From Cannabis sativa (lineage: Eukaryota; Streptophyta; Magnoliopsida; Rosales; Cannabaceae), in the NCBI RefSeq assembly GCF_029168945.1, contig NC_083604.1, positions 71,254,211 to 71,318,210 of the forward strand: a stretch of DNA of 64,000 bases, given 5' to 3'. Made by a program: the position numbers and the translations under genes. This document shows, in pieces, positions 1-12,698 of the stretch (the stretch's first letter is position 1; each line of letters opens with the position of its first letter). Under the pieces are notes generated by a model. It worked only from the letters and a program-made list of their open reading frames with translations, had not been told where the DNA came from and ran no database searches.

Positions 1-640
1 AATTCTATGATTACTCCACTATAAATTTAGAATTGAACCATTAGTAATTATAGAATTATATTTACTGAGTTTTACTACAGTGTTTATTGATTTAATCAAT
101 TCCAGTGATTAGCCCTCCATGTGTTGGTTCGTAATTAATTTTGGTCAAATTACCATTTTACCATTCTAATAAATTTTTTATCCTTTAGTACCATTAATTC
201 ACTAGTGGAAGTATAATTTAAATTCCATCTAAATTTGTGAACAACATTTCAGTTCTAAAATTAACACTTAAAGAGAGCCAGCATTTAATCCTTTAAAAAG
301 TTAGGATTAATCCATAATCGTAAATTATGTTTCCAACTATTAACCCCAAAAATTAATGTGTGCATAACTCTTTTAGCTTTGAAAACACGAGGGGAATTAT
401 TCTTTCGGTCATGAAAACATTCTTGCAGTTCTAACAAAATATCTACAACATTCTCCAAGTACATTATGTTGTAGCATCGAAGTATCCAAAAGATCGCTAT
501 ACATTGTTACATTGACACCACATATCCTAATAATCATCGTCTTTAATTAGCATCTAGTACAAGTAATTTTCTATTAACGAGCTTAATTTTATTCCATGCG
601 ACCAATACTATCACCATTGAATGCCTCCACTAGTTGTAAT
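1..640. other. AT-rich intergenic DNA, no gene seen
   Basis: No open reading frame with recognisable protein content, no RNA gene and no clean terminal repeats were seen. The stretch is plain AT-rich plant intergenic sequence up to the LTR-like start at 641. Confidence 0.6.
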
Positions 641-2590
641 TGTCACGACCCGAGCCCTAGGGCGTGGCAGATATGTAATATCCATAATTTGGGTGGTCAA
701 AGGTCACACTTTGACCCTTGTAGGAAGATAAAGTTTATAAATGATCCTTTTATTTATATCACAAAATAGTAATTTAAAAGTAATGGATTAACTCCTATAT
801 TAATAAAAAAAATATTAGTAACAAAATCAAGACCACTCATCAATATAAAAGAACAATAATATCTCCACAGTTATGTAATCACCGAATAGATAGATTTAAT
901 AAGTTAATAAAATACCAAATAATACCCAACATCCATCATTTCTCAGTTCTAACTAGTACATAGCTAATTTAAGTTATCCAGACCATCCATTTCAGCTTAA
1001 ATACAAAATCAGTTTCATTAGAAGATTAAAGAGTAGAATAAGACTAAACTAATAACGACTTTCTTTCCCAACGGTACCATCCTCATCCACTAGCATCAAA
1101 CTGAGTTCCTGGAATGGGAAAAAATAGGGGGTGAGCTTATAAAGTCCTGTAGGAAAACAACTAATATCAAAGGACCCTCGGTTTAATAAAATTCTTGCAT
1201 GGTTAGCTTTGTAAAAATAAAATATCTCATCACCAGTATCAAAATGTATATAAAAAAAAATAGAGAGACTACAAAGAATCACAAAATCAAGCATCAAATG
1301 CATATCATACCGTCCACTAAACCCCTAGCTCTAATCAATACCAATCATAGAAAACGACATCCGAAACCGGGTAGTCGCATCTGATATCCACCATAATACC
1401 TAGGCTCAAATTTAATTCACTCCCTATATAGATTCTAGGTCTTTCACCTACAGGTGAGTGCACACCTGATCTACCTATGATGACACAGAGACTAGGTCGC
1501 GAAATAACAATATGCACCGAACATGATCAACATGGCTCTCATCAGTATAACCAAAGCAGACAATTAATAAGCATAACAAAAGAACATATTTCTTTTCACT
1601 TTTAGAAAATTCGGCAGCATAACGACTGTATTTTGGATAAACCCAAAAATCATACCCTGCATAAATATTTGTACAAAAATATATTTGGCACACAATGCTC
1701 CAGAACAGTCCAGAAAAATATGCAGATTAAGTTTTTAATTTTTCAAACAATTTGCAAATCATAAAAGTTTAGAATATGTCTAATGTTATACAACACATAT
1801 AAAAATCAAGTCCAATAATCAAGTTGAGTCCCTACCTCTCCCAAGTCGTTAAACTTTGTCCAAAAGACGATCTTAAGCTCTCAAGTCTCGAGCTCCAAAT
1901 GTTTAGTCAAATCTTAGATATTACTCTCACATATACTATCAAATGGTTAAATAATTATCATCATTGCATTCTACATTCAAAATCGAGTCCAACGACATAT
2001 AATATGACTATATTTAAAATTTAGGGTTTCGAAGCCTCACCTAAGCGGTGCACATTTACAATCGGTGGCGGTAAAAATTGGTGTACCGGAAACATCGCCA
2101 AAAATAGGAGTAGTGTATATCAAAACGACCACCTCGACGAGTAGATCACACCCATGCAACCCGTTTGTCAAAATAGTAAACGATATCGCTGGAAAGTCGC
2201 TGAAAAGGGGCGGAGCTATAAAAATATCACTGAAAAAAGTAGCGAGCTGAGAAAAATGGTTTAGTGTAGGTTGTTCTCCTCGACGAGCTGAGTTTAGTGG
2301 TGAAGACGGCTCGTCAAACGAACACCGGAGATGACCGAAAAGTCCGTTCAAAGTTTGAACCCCCAAACTTTAACTTGCGATCCCGAGCTAACGGCAGTGA
2401 AAGAAGTGGCGCCGCTTGAGTGTGAGGTCGCTGGCACCAGGGGGTTCAGGTGGTCCGGTGCGTGGGGTGGGTCGCCGGAGTGTGCCGGTGATGGAGCTTT
2501 GTAGTTTTCTTTTTGTGTTGTGAAGAGAGAAAAAAAGAAAGAGATAGATAGAGAGAGGGATGATAGGGGTCTGCTGTTTTTTTTTTAATC
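641..2590 (-). mobile_element. probable Ty3/gypsy-type LTR fragment
   Basis: The sequence starts with TGTCACGACCCGAG and a short palindromic CCTAGGGCG block, a start typical of plant LTRs read from the far end. It runs through about 1.9 kb that holds no protein. The distal part (2040-2560) turns GC-rich with CCGG-type blocks and then GA-rich (2525-2560), like the U5/leader part of long chromovirus LTRs. No matching second LTR, primer site or target duplication lies in the window, so this is a truncated or solo LTR. Reading frames inside it (1049-2366) look non-coding. The right edge is approximate. Confidence 0.4.
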
Positions 2591-2639
2591 ATATATACAT
2601 ATATATATTATTATTATTATTTTATATATATTTGACTCA

Positions 2640-3105
2640 GTCAAAAATTGAGTCTTTACCGTAATACTCACAACCAATCAAAATCTTTGACACCAAACTT
2701 GCTTTAGATCTATGAGAAATAAAGTAAATAGTTTCACTTGAATATAATTGCTGAAGAACAAAAACTTTATATGAATCATCAAAGACATCTCCTTGATATC
2801 CAACACTAAGTTTAGACACTTCCACACATGCTATGAGCTTGAGTCAAGATCGATCGAGGAAGATGAGAAAGAAGTAAGAAACACACAATAATTGTGTGAC
2901 TCTGATACCATATTATAGTAAATGAATAGAAGATAATTATTTTTCATTAATTATTCAAAAATTACGTAATAAACTTATATATATAGCTCACTATGCTCAA
3001 CTAACATAAGAGATAATAGTTACAAGATTGTAACTAAAACTAATCACAATAGGTAACTAGTGGCCAACTTGTGCAGCTAGTCGCAACCGTACTAACTTAG
3101 ACACT
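2640..3105 (-). mobile_element. remnant Copia LTR with tRNA-Met primer site
   Basis: On the minus strand, 2898-2910 reads TGGTATCAGAGTC, the primer-binding site used by initiator tRNA-Met in many plant Copia elements. Immediately upstream (2911 to about 3105) is AT-rich sequence with a TATATATAAG promoter-like block near 2980, which fits a Copia 5' LTR. Downstream, 2637-2825 keeps a short frame that may be leader or the start of gag, but I recognise no domain in it. The rest of the element is missing. Confidence 0.45.
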
Positions 3106-3465
3106 AATTAATCATCACCTATATATATTTGATAATTATGTTCAGTATGCCATTATTATAATATGTAGACTTTTGGCGAAATGAGTTTTACTTTTGAAAC
3201 TACAATTAACTCGTAAACTAGATCCTCTAATTAATATATTTGACGTTACTACGTACAGAATATATATATATCGATCTATATATACATATATAATGAAATG
3301 ATCGGATGAGTACTGGAGACATAAATTCATCGAAGAGAGACCAATCCGAAGTTACATATATATTCGATCATTTTATCACATTCATTGCACCTCATTATCA
3401 CAAAATTAATATTGCTCAGCAAACAGGGATCAGATCCTCATGAATTAATCATGATCATACTTCCA

Positions 3466-3496
<31 letters not shown>

Positions 3497-5159
3497 ATAT
3501 ATTAATTATATGGTGTGTCGTGTTCGATTGTTAAAAAAACTGCAATATTATAATTTATACAGTTGTGTATATATAACTTGCAAAATGCAGGGAGATTGAA
3601 GATCATAATTAGTCCACGGTCATATATATATATATACTCAGTAATCATACATATATATATTTGTACTATTATAAATAACTAGTACAAGTTCCCAAAGCAA
3701 TTAATGAACACACAACGAGCATGAGAATATATATACAATGTATAAAATATATATATAATGTAATGTATCAGAGGAATCATGTGCCTTGCCATAATTACAA
3801 TCCTAAATTTAAGTAACAATTTTTCTTCTTTTCGGAGACTCTTTTATTATTTTGCACCATATAAGCTCTTTGTGGGTTGTAAAAGTTAGTATTGGTTGGA
3901 TCCAATTATTAAAATGTGATTATATAACTTATTAGAACAAAATTAGTGTAACCTATAAAAATAATATAAAATAAAAAAAATTATAAAAATATTGAGATAA
4001 TGAGTTTTTTTACATTTTTACTATAACAATTTTACAAAAATATTGTGTTTCAGAATGTAAAATAAAAAAACAATCTAGCAAATAACATAAAACAACTATA
4101 AAACAATAAAAATATAACTACAAGGCAAGGCAAGAGATAATAAAATATTGATCTAATTGCAATAAGTAAAATAATATTAACTCCTAAATATATTTTTGTA
4201 TTATGTTTTTTTTTTATTTAGTTTTGACAATTTAATTTTTTTTCATGAAATTTGTTGTTACAATTTTATTCTTTCATTTTTTTTTTTCTATCCTCCTTTT
4301 TGAGTATAATGATAGATAAAAAATAATTATAAACTAAAAAATAACCAAATAAATACACATAGAAATTTCATTGCCTTGTATTTTAATTTTGCCAAAAAGC
4401 TTACAATCACATATTAAAATAATTAAATTCTTTTAATTAATTATTAATAATAATAATAATAACTAAAAAATATTGACTTTTTCTAAAAATAAGATTATTT
4501 TTTTAGTGAGTTTTTAGACAACGACGTACTCATGTCATGTATAGAAACAGCGAAGAAAGTGGTCCCTTCTTAAGCAAAGGAATTTTGCATCGTGTGCTGT
4601 AGAGAACTCTAGTGTTTTTTGGGACAATAAGCATTAGATATATATGTAGGGGAAAAAGATCACTCTAGCAAACCACATGGTATGGCTCAAACTTTACACG
4701 TTAAATTATATTTATATAATCAATAACAAATTTTTATATTCATCAAACAAAAAAAAAAAAACAAATTTTTATAGGTGCAGCATCAATTTTGCTTTTATTG
4801 AAGTTAAATCATGATCAATTATTGAAAAAATTTAAATAATTTACATTATTAAATACATAATTCAAAATAGTGTATGTATATATATAAAAAAATCATAATA
4901 CCATAAATTATTTTAAATTTTAAAAAAATGAGCTGAAACCATAATATAAATTATTATATAGAGAAAAAAAAAGTGTAATCCTTTGTGTATAATTGGATTT
5001 ATAAAAAATAAAAATAAAAAAGTACAAATGACACCCACTATCTTCTTCTTCTCCTATCTTTATAGTGGTGGGTACCCTCCGTTTCTGTATGTAGATTCTA
5101 GACAGGGTAGGAGTGTAGGACCTTAACATCTATGAATGCTTCCATTTCCATGTAGATAT
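3106..5159. other. AT-rich intergenic DNA with (TA)n tracts
   Basis: Long AT-rich stretch with repeated TA microsatellites near 3260-3300, 3465-3500, 3620-3660 and 5157-5168. No coding content, RNA gene or bounded element was found. Confidence 0.6.
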
Positions 5160-6330
5160 ATATATATACTAGTATACTGTTACGTGCGATGCACGTATGT
5201 TATGTTTTATATTAAGTATTATATTATGAGTTCGAAAGGAAATAAATGAATCAAAAATAAATAATATTTAATTTGGAGAGATTTGAATAATAAATTTAAA
5301 TTAAACTTTTATGTCCAGTATAATAGAGTTTAAATTAAACTACAAATGTTAGTAAAAATATATTGGAAACAATAATAATAAGGTTATAATATATGTTGCA
5401 TTTGTTCCAATAATAGCAGCAAGAACATCTTTGAGCTGGAAAAACAAATATTACAAAATTAAGAATAACTAACACTTGAAGGAACATTCTCACTACCAAG
5501 AAGAAATCTTAGATATATATTACAAATATTACAAAATTAAGAATAACTAACACTGGACATTCTCACTACCAAGGAGAAATCTTAGATATGGAGTCAAAAA
5601 CAGAGCAAAATTAAAATTAATGTGTACAAGTATTCCTAAGAAGGACACTTTTTAGAAAAATAAAGTATTAGATATATATGCATTGGGTGAGATCATGAGA
5701 TTTGAACCAAAGATTGTTTAATTTTTTAGGTTTAATTATTAGATATATGCATTGGGTGAGATCATGATGATATATAGTAATAATATGTGTTTGCCTGTAT
5801 GGGTGATGAATGGGTTAATCGTAAAGATTGTTTAATTTGTTGGGTTTAATTATTAGGTTTATTTTTTGAAATTTGAATGAAGCAGTGTAAAAAAATTTCA
5901 AAAATTGTAGTTTGATAGAGAGATATGTAAGTTAATCGTAAATATTATTTAATTTTTTAGGTTTAATTATTGGGTTTATTTTTTAAAATTTGAATGAAGT
6001 CGTGTAAAAAAATTTCAATGGTAAGATTTGTTAGAGAGATATGTGGGTAGGATATTTTTTTTAATTTAAAAAAAGATTGTAGCCGTGTAAAATAATTTCA
6101 AAAATGGTAGGATTTGTTAGAGAGATATGTGGGTAAGATATTTTTTTTTAATTTAAAAAAAGATTGTTTAATTTTTTTGGTTTAATTATTGGGTTTATTT
6201 ATTTGTTAACGTTTAACGTTAACAGTCTGTTAAGTTAATCGTGTAAGGCTAAATAAAAAAAAGAATCGTTAAACCAAGAATCGTTAAACCAAGAATTGCC
6301 GTTAGATAGACACTTTTAATATATAAAGAT
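5160..6330. repeat. dispersed AT-rich repeat with internal tandem array
   Basis: The left end has ACTAG followed by a CG-centred palindrome (ACGTGCGATGCACGT, about 5182-5196). Similar ACTAG-plus-palindrome starts occur at 25742 and 28449. Inside, about 5690-6200 holds four to five diverged tandem copies of a roughly 110-120 bp unit containing TTTAATTATTGGGTTTATTT and AGAGAGATATGTGGGTA. The right end has a duplicated AGAATCGTTAAACCA (6262-6290) and finishes in AATATATAAAGAT. The transposon class is not recognised; a Helitron-like or other non-autonomous element is possible. Confidence 0.45.
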
Positions 6331-7913
6331 ATATCATATTTATGATTTACAATCCACATACATTACGTATATAAGTACTCCTTTGACTAAAATCACGTTG
6401 TAATATATATTTTCTTTTTCTTTTTTTGATAAATGATAATGTATATACGAAAATATATACTATAATTTGAAAACAAATTAAATTATATATTATATAGTAG
6501 TGTTGTCTAAATTAAGTCTGAATATCCGACCATTTCTCATGGTCATGGATAGGATCTTTATAAAGATTGTATAGTGACTCGAATTTTGTCAGTCTTTGAT
6601 TAAGAATCCCGACATTTCTTTTGGTATCGATCTCATCTTGTTTAGATTTCGAAGCCTTTTTTTTTCTTTTCTAATTCTCTCAGCTTCAAATATTAAATTA
6701 ATTAATTTTTTCGTGTGTAATATTATATACATCGTATGTTTATGTGTGCAAGTTACTAGATTCTTGATGCGAAGTAATATATATTATTAAGAATATATAT
6801 ATATATACATAAGCATTATTATGGGGATGTGTTACGAGGGTGAATATGATAATATATAAGTGGGATGGAAAGAATAAAGTTTTTGTTTATTTTTTTCTTA
6901 TATAGTTTATAGTGACATTGGGAGCAGTGTAGTAGATTTACATATATTGAGCAATGCATGTGAGGTTGTGGGGAATATAAGAGGATAATAGCAGAGTTGT
7001 GGTCACAATTTGTCCACTACGAGGATGATCACATATATATATAATTATTTTATATATATACACATAAGTCGATGTATATATATGTTCATTATTTTGATTG
7101 GACTTGTCGTTATATATTTATAGATATAGCAAAAATATCACAACAACAAATAAACATTGCACTATATATTTAATCTACTTTCGTCGTTGCAATTGCATAT
7201 ATCATTGGCTCGTAGAAATGAAGAATTTGATTAGAAAACCATTGTATAATTTAGGTTTCATGATCAATTGGTTAATGTATAGTCAAAATATATGCAGCGG
7301 CACATTTTAAGACCTTTCACACCTTTGATATGTTATCTAGTTTAATCATAAATATATATGTAAATTAAAAGCTTCTATGTTAATCTGCCAAACCATCTCC
7401 ATGAGTATTTAACCTAAAATTCATAAATTACAATTACAATTAAATAATGCATTTTATCATCATAACACCCTTGTAAAAATTATATTAACAACTCACTAAG
7501 TTAAACTAATTAAACCACTATCATAACATCATAAAAGCATATGAAAAAATTCATAAAAATAACAACACAAAAATAGCATTATCAAAGTATATTATCTATA
7601 AATAATAATAACAGAATCAAATCAGTCAATTCTGATTTATTTTATTTGCTCTCCAAAGTAAAGTTCTATCAATAACAATTTAGCTTTTAATTTGCTGAAG
7701 AAAAATAATACTATAAACACATTTTCATGCAATTTTTATATATATTAAATTAAAAGGTAATGGTGTAAAAATTCTCATTAAATTGATAGTGTTCTTATTG
7801 CAATATTACAAATTACTAAAATGAAAGGGAAAACAGAAAACATTAATATTCAATCAAAGCAAATTATTTTCCTACTATTAATCGAGTTTTATAGTTTTAT
7901 CTTTGGGTGACTA
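6331..7913. other. AT-rich intergenic DNA, no gene seen
   Basis: Frames at 6596-6790 and 7098-7310 are short, TA-rich and without recognisable protein character. No RNA gene or bounded mobile element is evident. Confidence 0.55.
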
Positions 7914-8744
7914 TTCAATGGTTACATTTTTATTGTAACCATATGGTTACATTTTTTTTTAACCTGTAATAGCAGGTTACTAATAGGTAGACTTTCCTTT
8001 TTTAGATTTAATTAATTATAATTAACTATTTTATTAAAATAATTAATTAAATAGACATTCTTTTTTTAGAATTATTTAATTATAATTAACTATTTTCTTA
8101 AATAATTAATTAAATATTTAACAAGATCTCTTTTAGCAATTAATATTTATATTTAAATCCTTACTTGAATTATTTTAATAATTAAGCCATTTAATTATAA
8201 TATTTACAATAAAATTTATTTTTTTACAAAAATTAAACTTCTTTTGACACAAATTAAAATTCTCTTCTTATAATAAATTTTCAAATAATTAATTATTTTT
8301 AAATGATATTTAATATTTTGTTACAATTATATGAACTAAGTATGAGGCCTCAATTAAATAATTAAGTGTAATAATTTAAAATTAAGATTACAAGAATAAT
8401 AAAATTTAAATTATGAAATTATATGTGTATAATTTTAAATTATAAAAAGTTTTGCTATAAAATTTTAAATAATTTAAGTATAAAAAAATAAATTGCTAAA
8501 AGATCTTTATATAGTAATAAATTACAAAAAATTAATTAATAATTATAATTAATTTAATTTTAAAATATAATTAATCTTAATTAAAGTTTTATAAGGAAAT
8601 AAATGATTAGGTTACTTTCAGGTTTCAAGTTATTTATTATTTATTTTTATTTAATTTTCAAATTAATCACAACCATTTAATAGTAATCCAATGGCTTAAA
8701 AAAAATATAACCATGATAGTTACAATAAAAATGTAACCATTGAA
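7914..8744. mobile_element. foldback/MITE-like element with ~50-bp inverted ends
   Basis: The left end starts TTCAATGGTTACATTTTTAT and continues TGTAACCATATGGTTACA. The right end, read in reverse complement, begins TTCAATGGTTACATTTTTAT and continues TGTAACTATCATGGTTA. The two arms are nearly identical over about 50 bp and enclose about 730 bp of very AT-rich DNA with no coding content. No target-site duplication was found, so the superfamily is left open. Confidence 0.6.
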
Positions 8745-9462
8745 ACCTCTTCCATATATATATATATATATATACTATATTGCACAACAACGTACGCTCC
8801 TTCTAGGACGACTGCTTTTATTGAAGAATTTAGCATAATATTAATAACTGTTTTCGATGCAATCCTTGATTGATTTTAGAAGGGGTGAAAAAGAGTTCAC
8901 TATTGGTTTGAATGTTCAAATCAAAGCTAATACAATAATAAAAAGCCAAAACAAATAAAGAATATTTTATTTAATAATTAGATGAATGCACTTCTGGTTT
9001 TGAATATATAAATAGTTCAGCTATGAATAAATTAATAGTAATTAAAAATAAAAACATACCTAATTTATAAATAAAGTAAAACCATACATATATAGATTTT
9101 TTTTTTTTTTTAATTTGAAAAAGAATACATAGTTAATCACTAGACAATTTTATTTCCCATATGAAATCATATGTTGTCCCACATTCTCATTTCCTATTTA
9201 TGTAAAAGGAAAACTAATCAAAATAATACATTAATACCATACCATACTATAACTTGCGCAATTTAATTTTCTAATAATAAATCACCACTAATTTATGATA
9301 ATGCGGTAGTTTTTTAATTAGTGCTACATGAATGAATAAAACAAGAAAAAGCAATAAAGTACAGTTAGTAGATATCGTTCTAACAATATATTTCAGTTTC
9401 TATAAAGTTAAAAATCAATGGACAATCTAAATATGGTGCACATTTAATTATTTTACACAAGA
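8745..9462. other. AT-rich spacer with (TA)n
   Basis: Contains a (TA)n tract at about 8754-8774 and otherwise unremarkable AT-rich sequence up to the LINE-derived ORF. Confidence 0.55.
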
Positions 9463-10233
9463 ATGAGTATTTGTACAATGTGGGCTATATGGACAAGTCG
9501 AAACAAAGCTGTCCATGGTAGCTCTGTTCAGAATGGTAAAGATATTGCTACTTTTGCAAAGGGCTATGTAGACAAGGTTCGGGTTCACTCTGCCAAGCCT
9601 CATCAGCATGCTACCAAATCACCTGGCCCTTTTTCTGCTGCTGTTCATAGCAGTAGTGTACAAGATCTGCCTGCTGCAACATATTGCAGAATTGTCCAGG
9701 ATCCTCAAGCTGCCACCTCAAGCAGTTTTGCTCCAAATGATCATGTTTCATGGCATCCTCCACCACGCTCGGGTGTAAAAATTAATGTTGATGCTGCTGT
9801 CAACTCAGTGTCTAAACAATTGGGGATTGGAGCCATTGTTCGTAATCATCATGGGGAAGTTCTTGCTGCACTTTCAATGCCTGCGCAAGGTGATTTTCGA
9901 TCGGATGAAATGGAAGCTAAGGCGTTATTTCATAGCCTGAATTGGGCATTGCAACACCAAATTCGCATCTCCCACATTGAAACTGATGCCCTTAGAGTTT
10001 ACCAGGCTTTAACTTCTTCATCTAGAGACTTATCTAGCTTTTCAGATTTGATCTCTGATGTTCGTTGTCTTTTATCCTTTTTCCCTGAAGCATTTATCTC
10101 TCATGTTAAGAGAAACGCTAACCATGCTGCTCATGGTTTGGCGAAATATGCTTTAGCGTTGGATCAAGACGTTTGTTGGTTTGGGGAAATTCCCTTACCT
10201 ATTTTCACTTCTGTTGTTAATGACTGCTGTTGA
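9463..10233 (+). CDS. LINE-derived RNase H-like (RVT_3) ORF, 5'-truncated
   Basis: This 256-aa frame is the C-terminal end of a plant non-LTR retrotransposon ORF2. Residues 1-20 (ICTMWAIWTSRNKAVHG) match the usual link between the zinc-binding zf-RVT region and the tether. Residues 40-100 are low-complexity. Residues 103-232 form an RNase H-like RVT_3 domain. Visible active-site positions are D110 (NVDAA), E151 (EMEAKA) and D175 (ETDAL), followed by a RNANHAAHGLAKYAL block with His where many RNases H have the last Asp, as is common in this plant family. The endonuclease and reverse transcriptase are missing upstream, as in a 5'-truncated LINE copy, and a poly(A) tract follows. Base composition is clearly higher in GC than the flanks. 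A domesticated RNase H gene is possible but less likely. Confidence 0.75.
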   Translation: MSICTMWAIWTSRNKAVHGSSVQNGKDIATFAKGYVDKVRVHSAKPHQHATKSPGPFSAAVHSSSVQDLPAATYCRIVQDPQAATSSSFAPNDHVSWHPPPRSGVKINVDAAVNSVSKQLGIGAIVRNHHGEVLAALSMPAQGDFRSDEMEAKALFHSLNWALQHQIRISHIETDALRVYQALTSSSRDLSSFSDLISDVRCLLSFFPEAFISHVKRNANHAAHGLAKYALALDQDVCWFGEIPLPIFTSVVNDCC

Positions 10234-10257
10234 TTAATAATATTAGTGAATTTTTCT

Positions 10258-10330
10258 CAAAAAAAAAAAAAAAATTGGAAAAGCTACATAGTAATTAAAA
10301 AAAAAAAAAAAAAGGAAAAGCTACACGCTC
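10258..10330 (+). other. LINE poly(A) tail and duplicated flank
   Basis: A run of A follows the RNase H ORF stop by about 25 bases. After AATTGG comes a second A run (10297-10313). The motif GGAAAAGCTACA occurs on both sides of that second run (10277-10288 and 10314-10325), which suggests a short duplication at or after insertion. Confidence 0.6.
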
Positions 10331-11045
10331 GTATACTGCATAAAAAATACAGTTTATAATCTTTTATCATGCACTTGTTGTTTGCATTTTTGCCAAACTG
10401 TCCGGTGCAGTGCAGTTTACAGTTTTGATCAATAATTGCGATTTAACCTACACTGCACTATATATTACAAAGTTACTAACCTTTACAATATAATTTTTAT
10501 TTTTTCTTTCATATAAAGACAAATATATGTAATATATGTGTATTATTATTTTTTAGAGACAATTTATTATATTGACTTGATGATTAGTATACATTGTTAT
10601 GATATTTATTACCTTAAAATTTACACATCTGACATGACATTTACACGTGGCATAATCTAACCAGTTCTTAAACATGACAAGAAAACCCCGTCCTGTATGG
10701 GGCTGACATCCATAAGTTGCAGGTGGCCTTCCATGAAGCTTTTGGCTGGGCCACCAACCTGTCAGTCTGAGATGGCAAGAGTAAGACTTTGCCAAAGTGA
10801 TTCCATGAGAGAAGACAAGTCTCAAGAGAGGCCTGGTCGGGTGATCAATATGTCGGGCAGAAATAATATTGTCGGGAGTACCGGACAAGGCTACGCGAGC
10901 CTTGATATCTTCTTCAACAATGTCTGACAAATATCTCAAATTGAATCCTACAAACTCGGATCCAATAAATCTATTTGAGAATAAAGGAGCTTCAACAGAT
11001 CGTAACTGCACCTCAAATTATAGGAATATTTACTCTTTGTTCACT

Positions 11046-12334
11046 CACTACAAAAAAAATAGGCCTATCTCGGTGGGCCCAGCCCCCGTTATTGTTTTAT
11101 CTCAACGGGCGCAAACCACCGTGAATTTGAATGGCGACATTGAAAAAGAATCATTCTCGACGGGCTAGGCCCGCTGAGATAGGTAAGCAATCTCGGCACG
11201 CCAAGCCCGCCAAGATAGGTGAGCAATCTCGGCGAGCTAGGCCCCCCATGATAGGTCATTTTTTATTAAAAAAATTACAGAAATTAAAATTAACTTATTC
11301 CTGCCAATATTATACATATATGCTTTAACCCAAATTTTAAACCACAATAATTTTTTAGAGAAGTATCAATACATAATTATAACAAAAATCTTTCACCAAA
11401 GTTTTTTCTTTGAATTGAATGAACATTCCAATCAAGAAAATTCCAACAACTATACTGACATAGAAACAAAGATAAATATCTATATACACACGAATAAATT
11501 ATTATTAATCATGCATAAATAAAAAAAAAATTAATCTAAACAACTCAATTTAAAAAATGAAATCAATAAAAACGCCTTTACAATATGACATTGAAAGTTC
11601 TTGCTTTTGATATGAAAAGTGACCATCTTAGAAGAAAAAAAAATTAGAAAAAAAAGATACAAAATAAGAAAACTAAAGAGAAAAAGAACTTTTATACCAT
11701 TCAGATGAAGAGAAGACTAACCTATAATTTATATGAGGACAATATTTTTTAACCTCTGATGTCCAAGGCTCAGCGTCGTCCCTAACTTCGGGGTCATCCC
11801 AAGAGAAGCTTCTTCCCCAACAACGGCGTACGTCGTCCGCCTAAAAAGAATACAAAAGAAGAAGAAAAATAAGAATACGATACACACACACACTACCATT
11901 CACGATGTCGAGCTTGTTGCCACTGCACGTGAAAAACGAAAAGAAGAACGAGATGGAGGGCTCCATCGCTCATGAGACCTCTGCTGCCTGCTGGTGCGAG
12001 AGAGAAGATGAGAGAAAGGGAAATAAGGTGCGACTGAGAAGTTAAAGTTGATTATGGTTTTTTTTTTGTCAGTCTTGGGGCCTATCTTGACGGGCCCAAC
12101 TTGGACCGCCGAGATTGGGTACACGGTTGTACCCAATCGTGTACCCAATCTCGGCAGTCTAAGTTGGGCCTGTCGAGATAGGGTCCAAAATTTATAATTT
12201 TCTTCAAAAAAATATATTATTGTGATCAATTATGGCAATTTTTTAATAGCCCGTTGAGACAGAGACCAAGCTCGACATACACACGCGGGCCTGCCGAGAT
12301 CGGTCTGTTGAAATTTCCTATTTTTCTTGTAGTG
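11046..12334. mobile_element. non-autonomous CACTA (En/Spm-type) transposon
   Basis: Begins CACTACAAAAAAAATAGG and ends, in reverse complement, CACTACAAGAAAAATAGG, giving an 18-bp terminal inverted repeat with one mismatch. The flanks carry a 3-bp target duplication ACT (11043-11045 and 12335-12337), as expected for CACTA elements. Subterminal copies of a ~29-bp GGGCTAGGCCCGCCGAGATAGG-like motif (written here in part) line both ends (about 11060-11255 and 12075-12300), as transposase-binding repeats do. At 1289 bp it has no transposase, so it would need a partner in trans. Frames at 11131-11328 and 11900-12229 look fortuitous. Confidence 0.85.
11156..11255 (+). repeat. CACTA subterminal direct repeats
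   Basis: At least three consecutive ~29-bp units of the form CTCGRCGGGCTAGGCCCGC..GATAGGT lie just inside the left terminus. Diverged inverted copies lie inside the right terminus (12075-12185, 12245-12305). They are the probable transposase-binding sites. Confidence 0.7.
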
Positions 12335-12698
12335 ACTCGTTTTACAAGGCCAAATGTAACAACCTCTCCCCTATAAATAGTGAATGAATTCACAAGGAGA
12401 AGGGAGGAATACCTAGACCTGAAATCGTACCCACACATCTAAGAGCATTTTGTTGAAAGATATTCTCTGTAAACACTTTGAAAGTCGTAGTTAGAATTCA
12501 CTTTGTCTTCCTCACTGGTATGCTCGGTATAATCTCATAATCTATACAACTAAAAGGAGAGTATGTCATTACCCATATACAAGAGGATCAAACCTATATA
12601 AATCATTCTTTTTATTTATTTATTATTCTTGACTTCTTATTTGTGATTAACCATTAATTATTTAACTCCGAGTCAGTTGGTTATTTCTCCAGTCGACA

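Larger units (their letters stand above)
10565..12698 (+). mobile_element. probable solo gypsy LTR, split by a CACTA element
   Basis: Once the CACTA insertion (11046-12334) is removed, the two flanks join into about 840 bp that look like a plant gypsy (Tat/Ogre-like) LTR. There is a U3-like part with TGACATGACATTTACACGTG near 10632, a TATA box CCTATAAATA (about 12370-12379), R/U5-like sequence with TGTCATTACCC, and a terminal GTCGACA ending at 12698. The left edge is uncertain and no target duplication was found. The 152-aa minus frame at 10553-11011 lies in this U3-like region and is probably not coding. Confidence 0.4.

Noticed and set aside
10553..11168. 152-aa minus frame and overlapping plus frames
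   Set aside because: They lie in LTR-like U3 sequence and run into the CACTA terminus.
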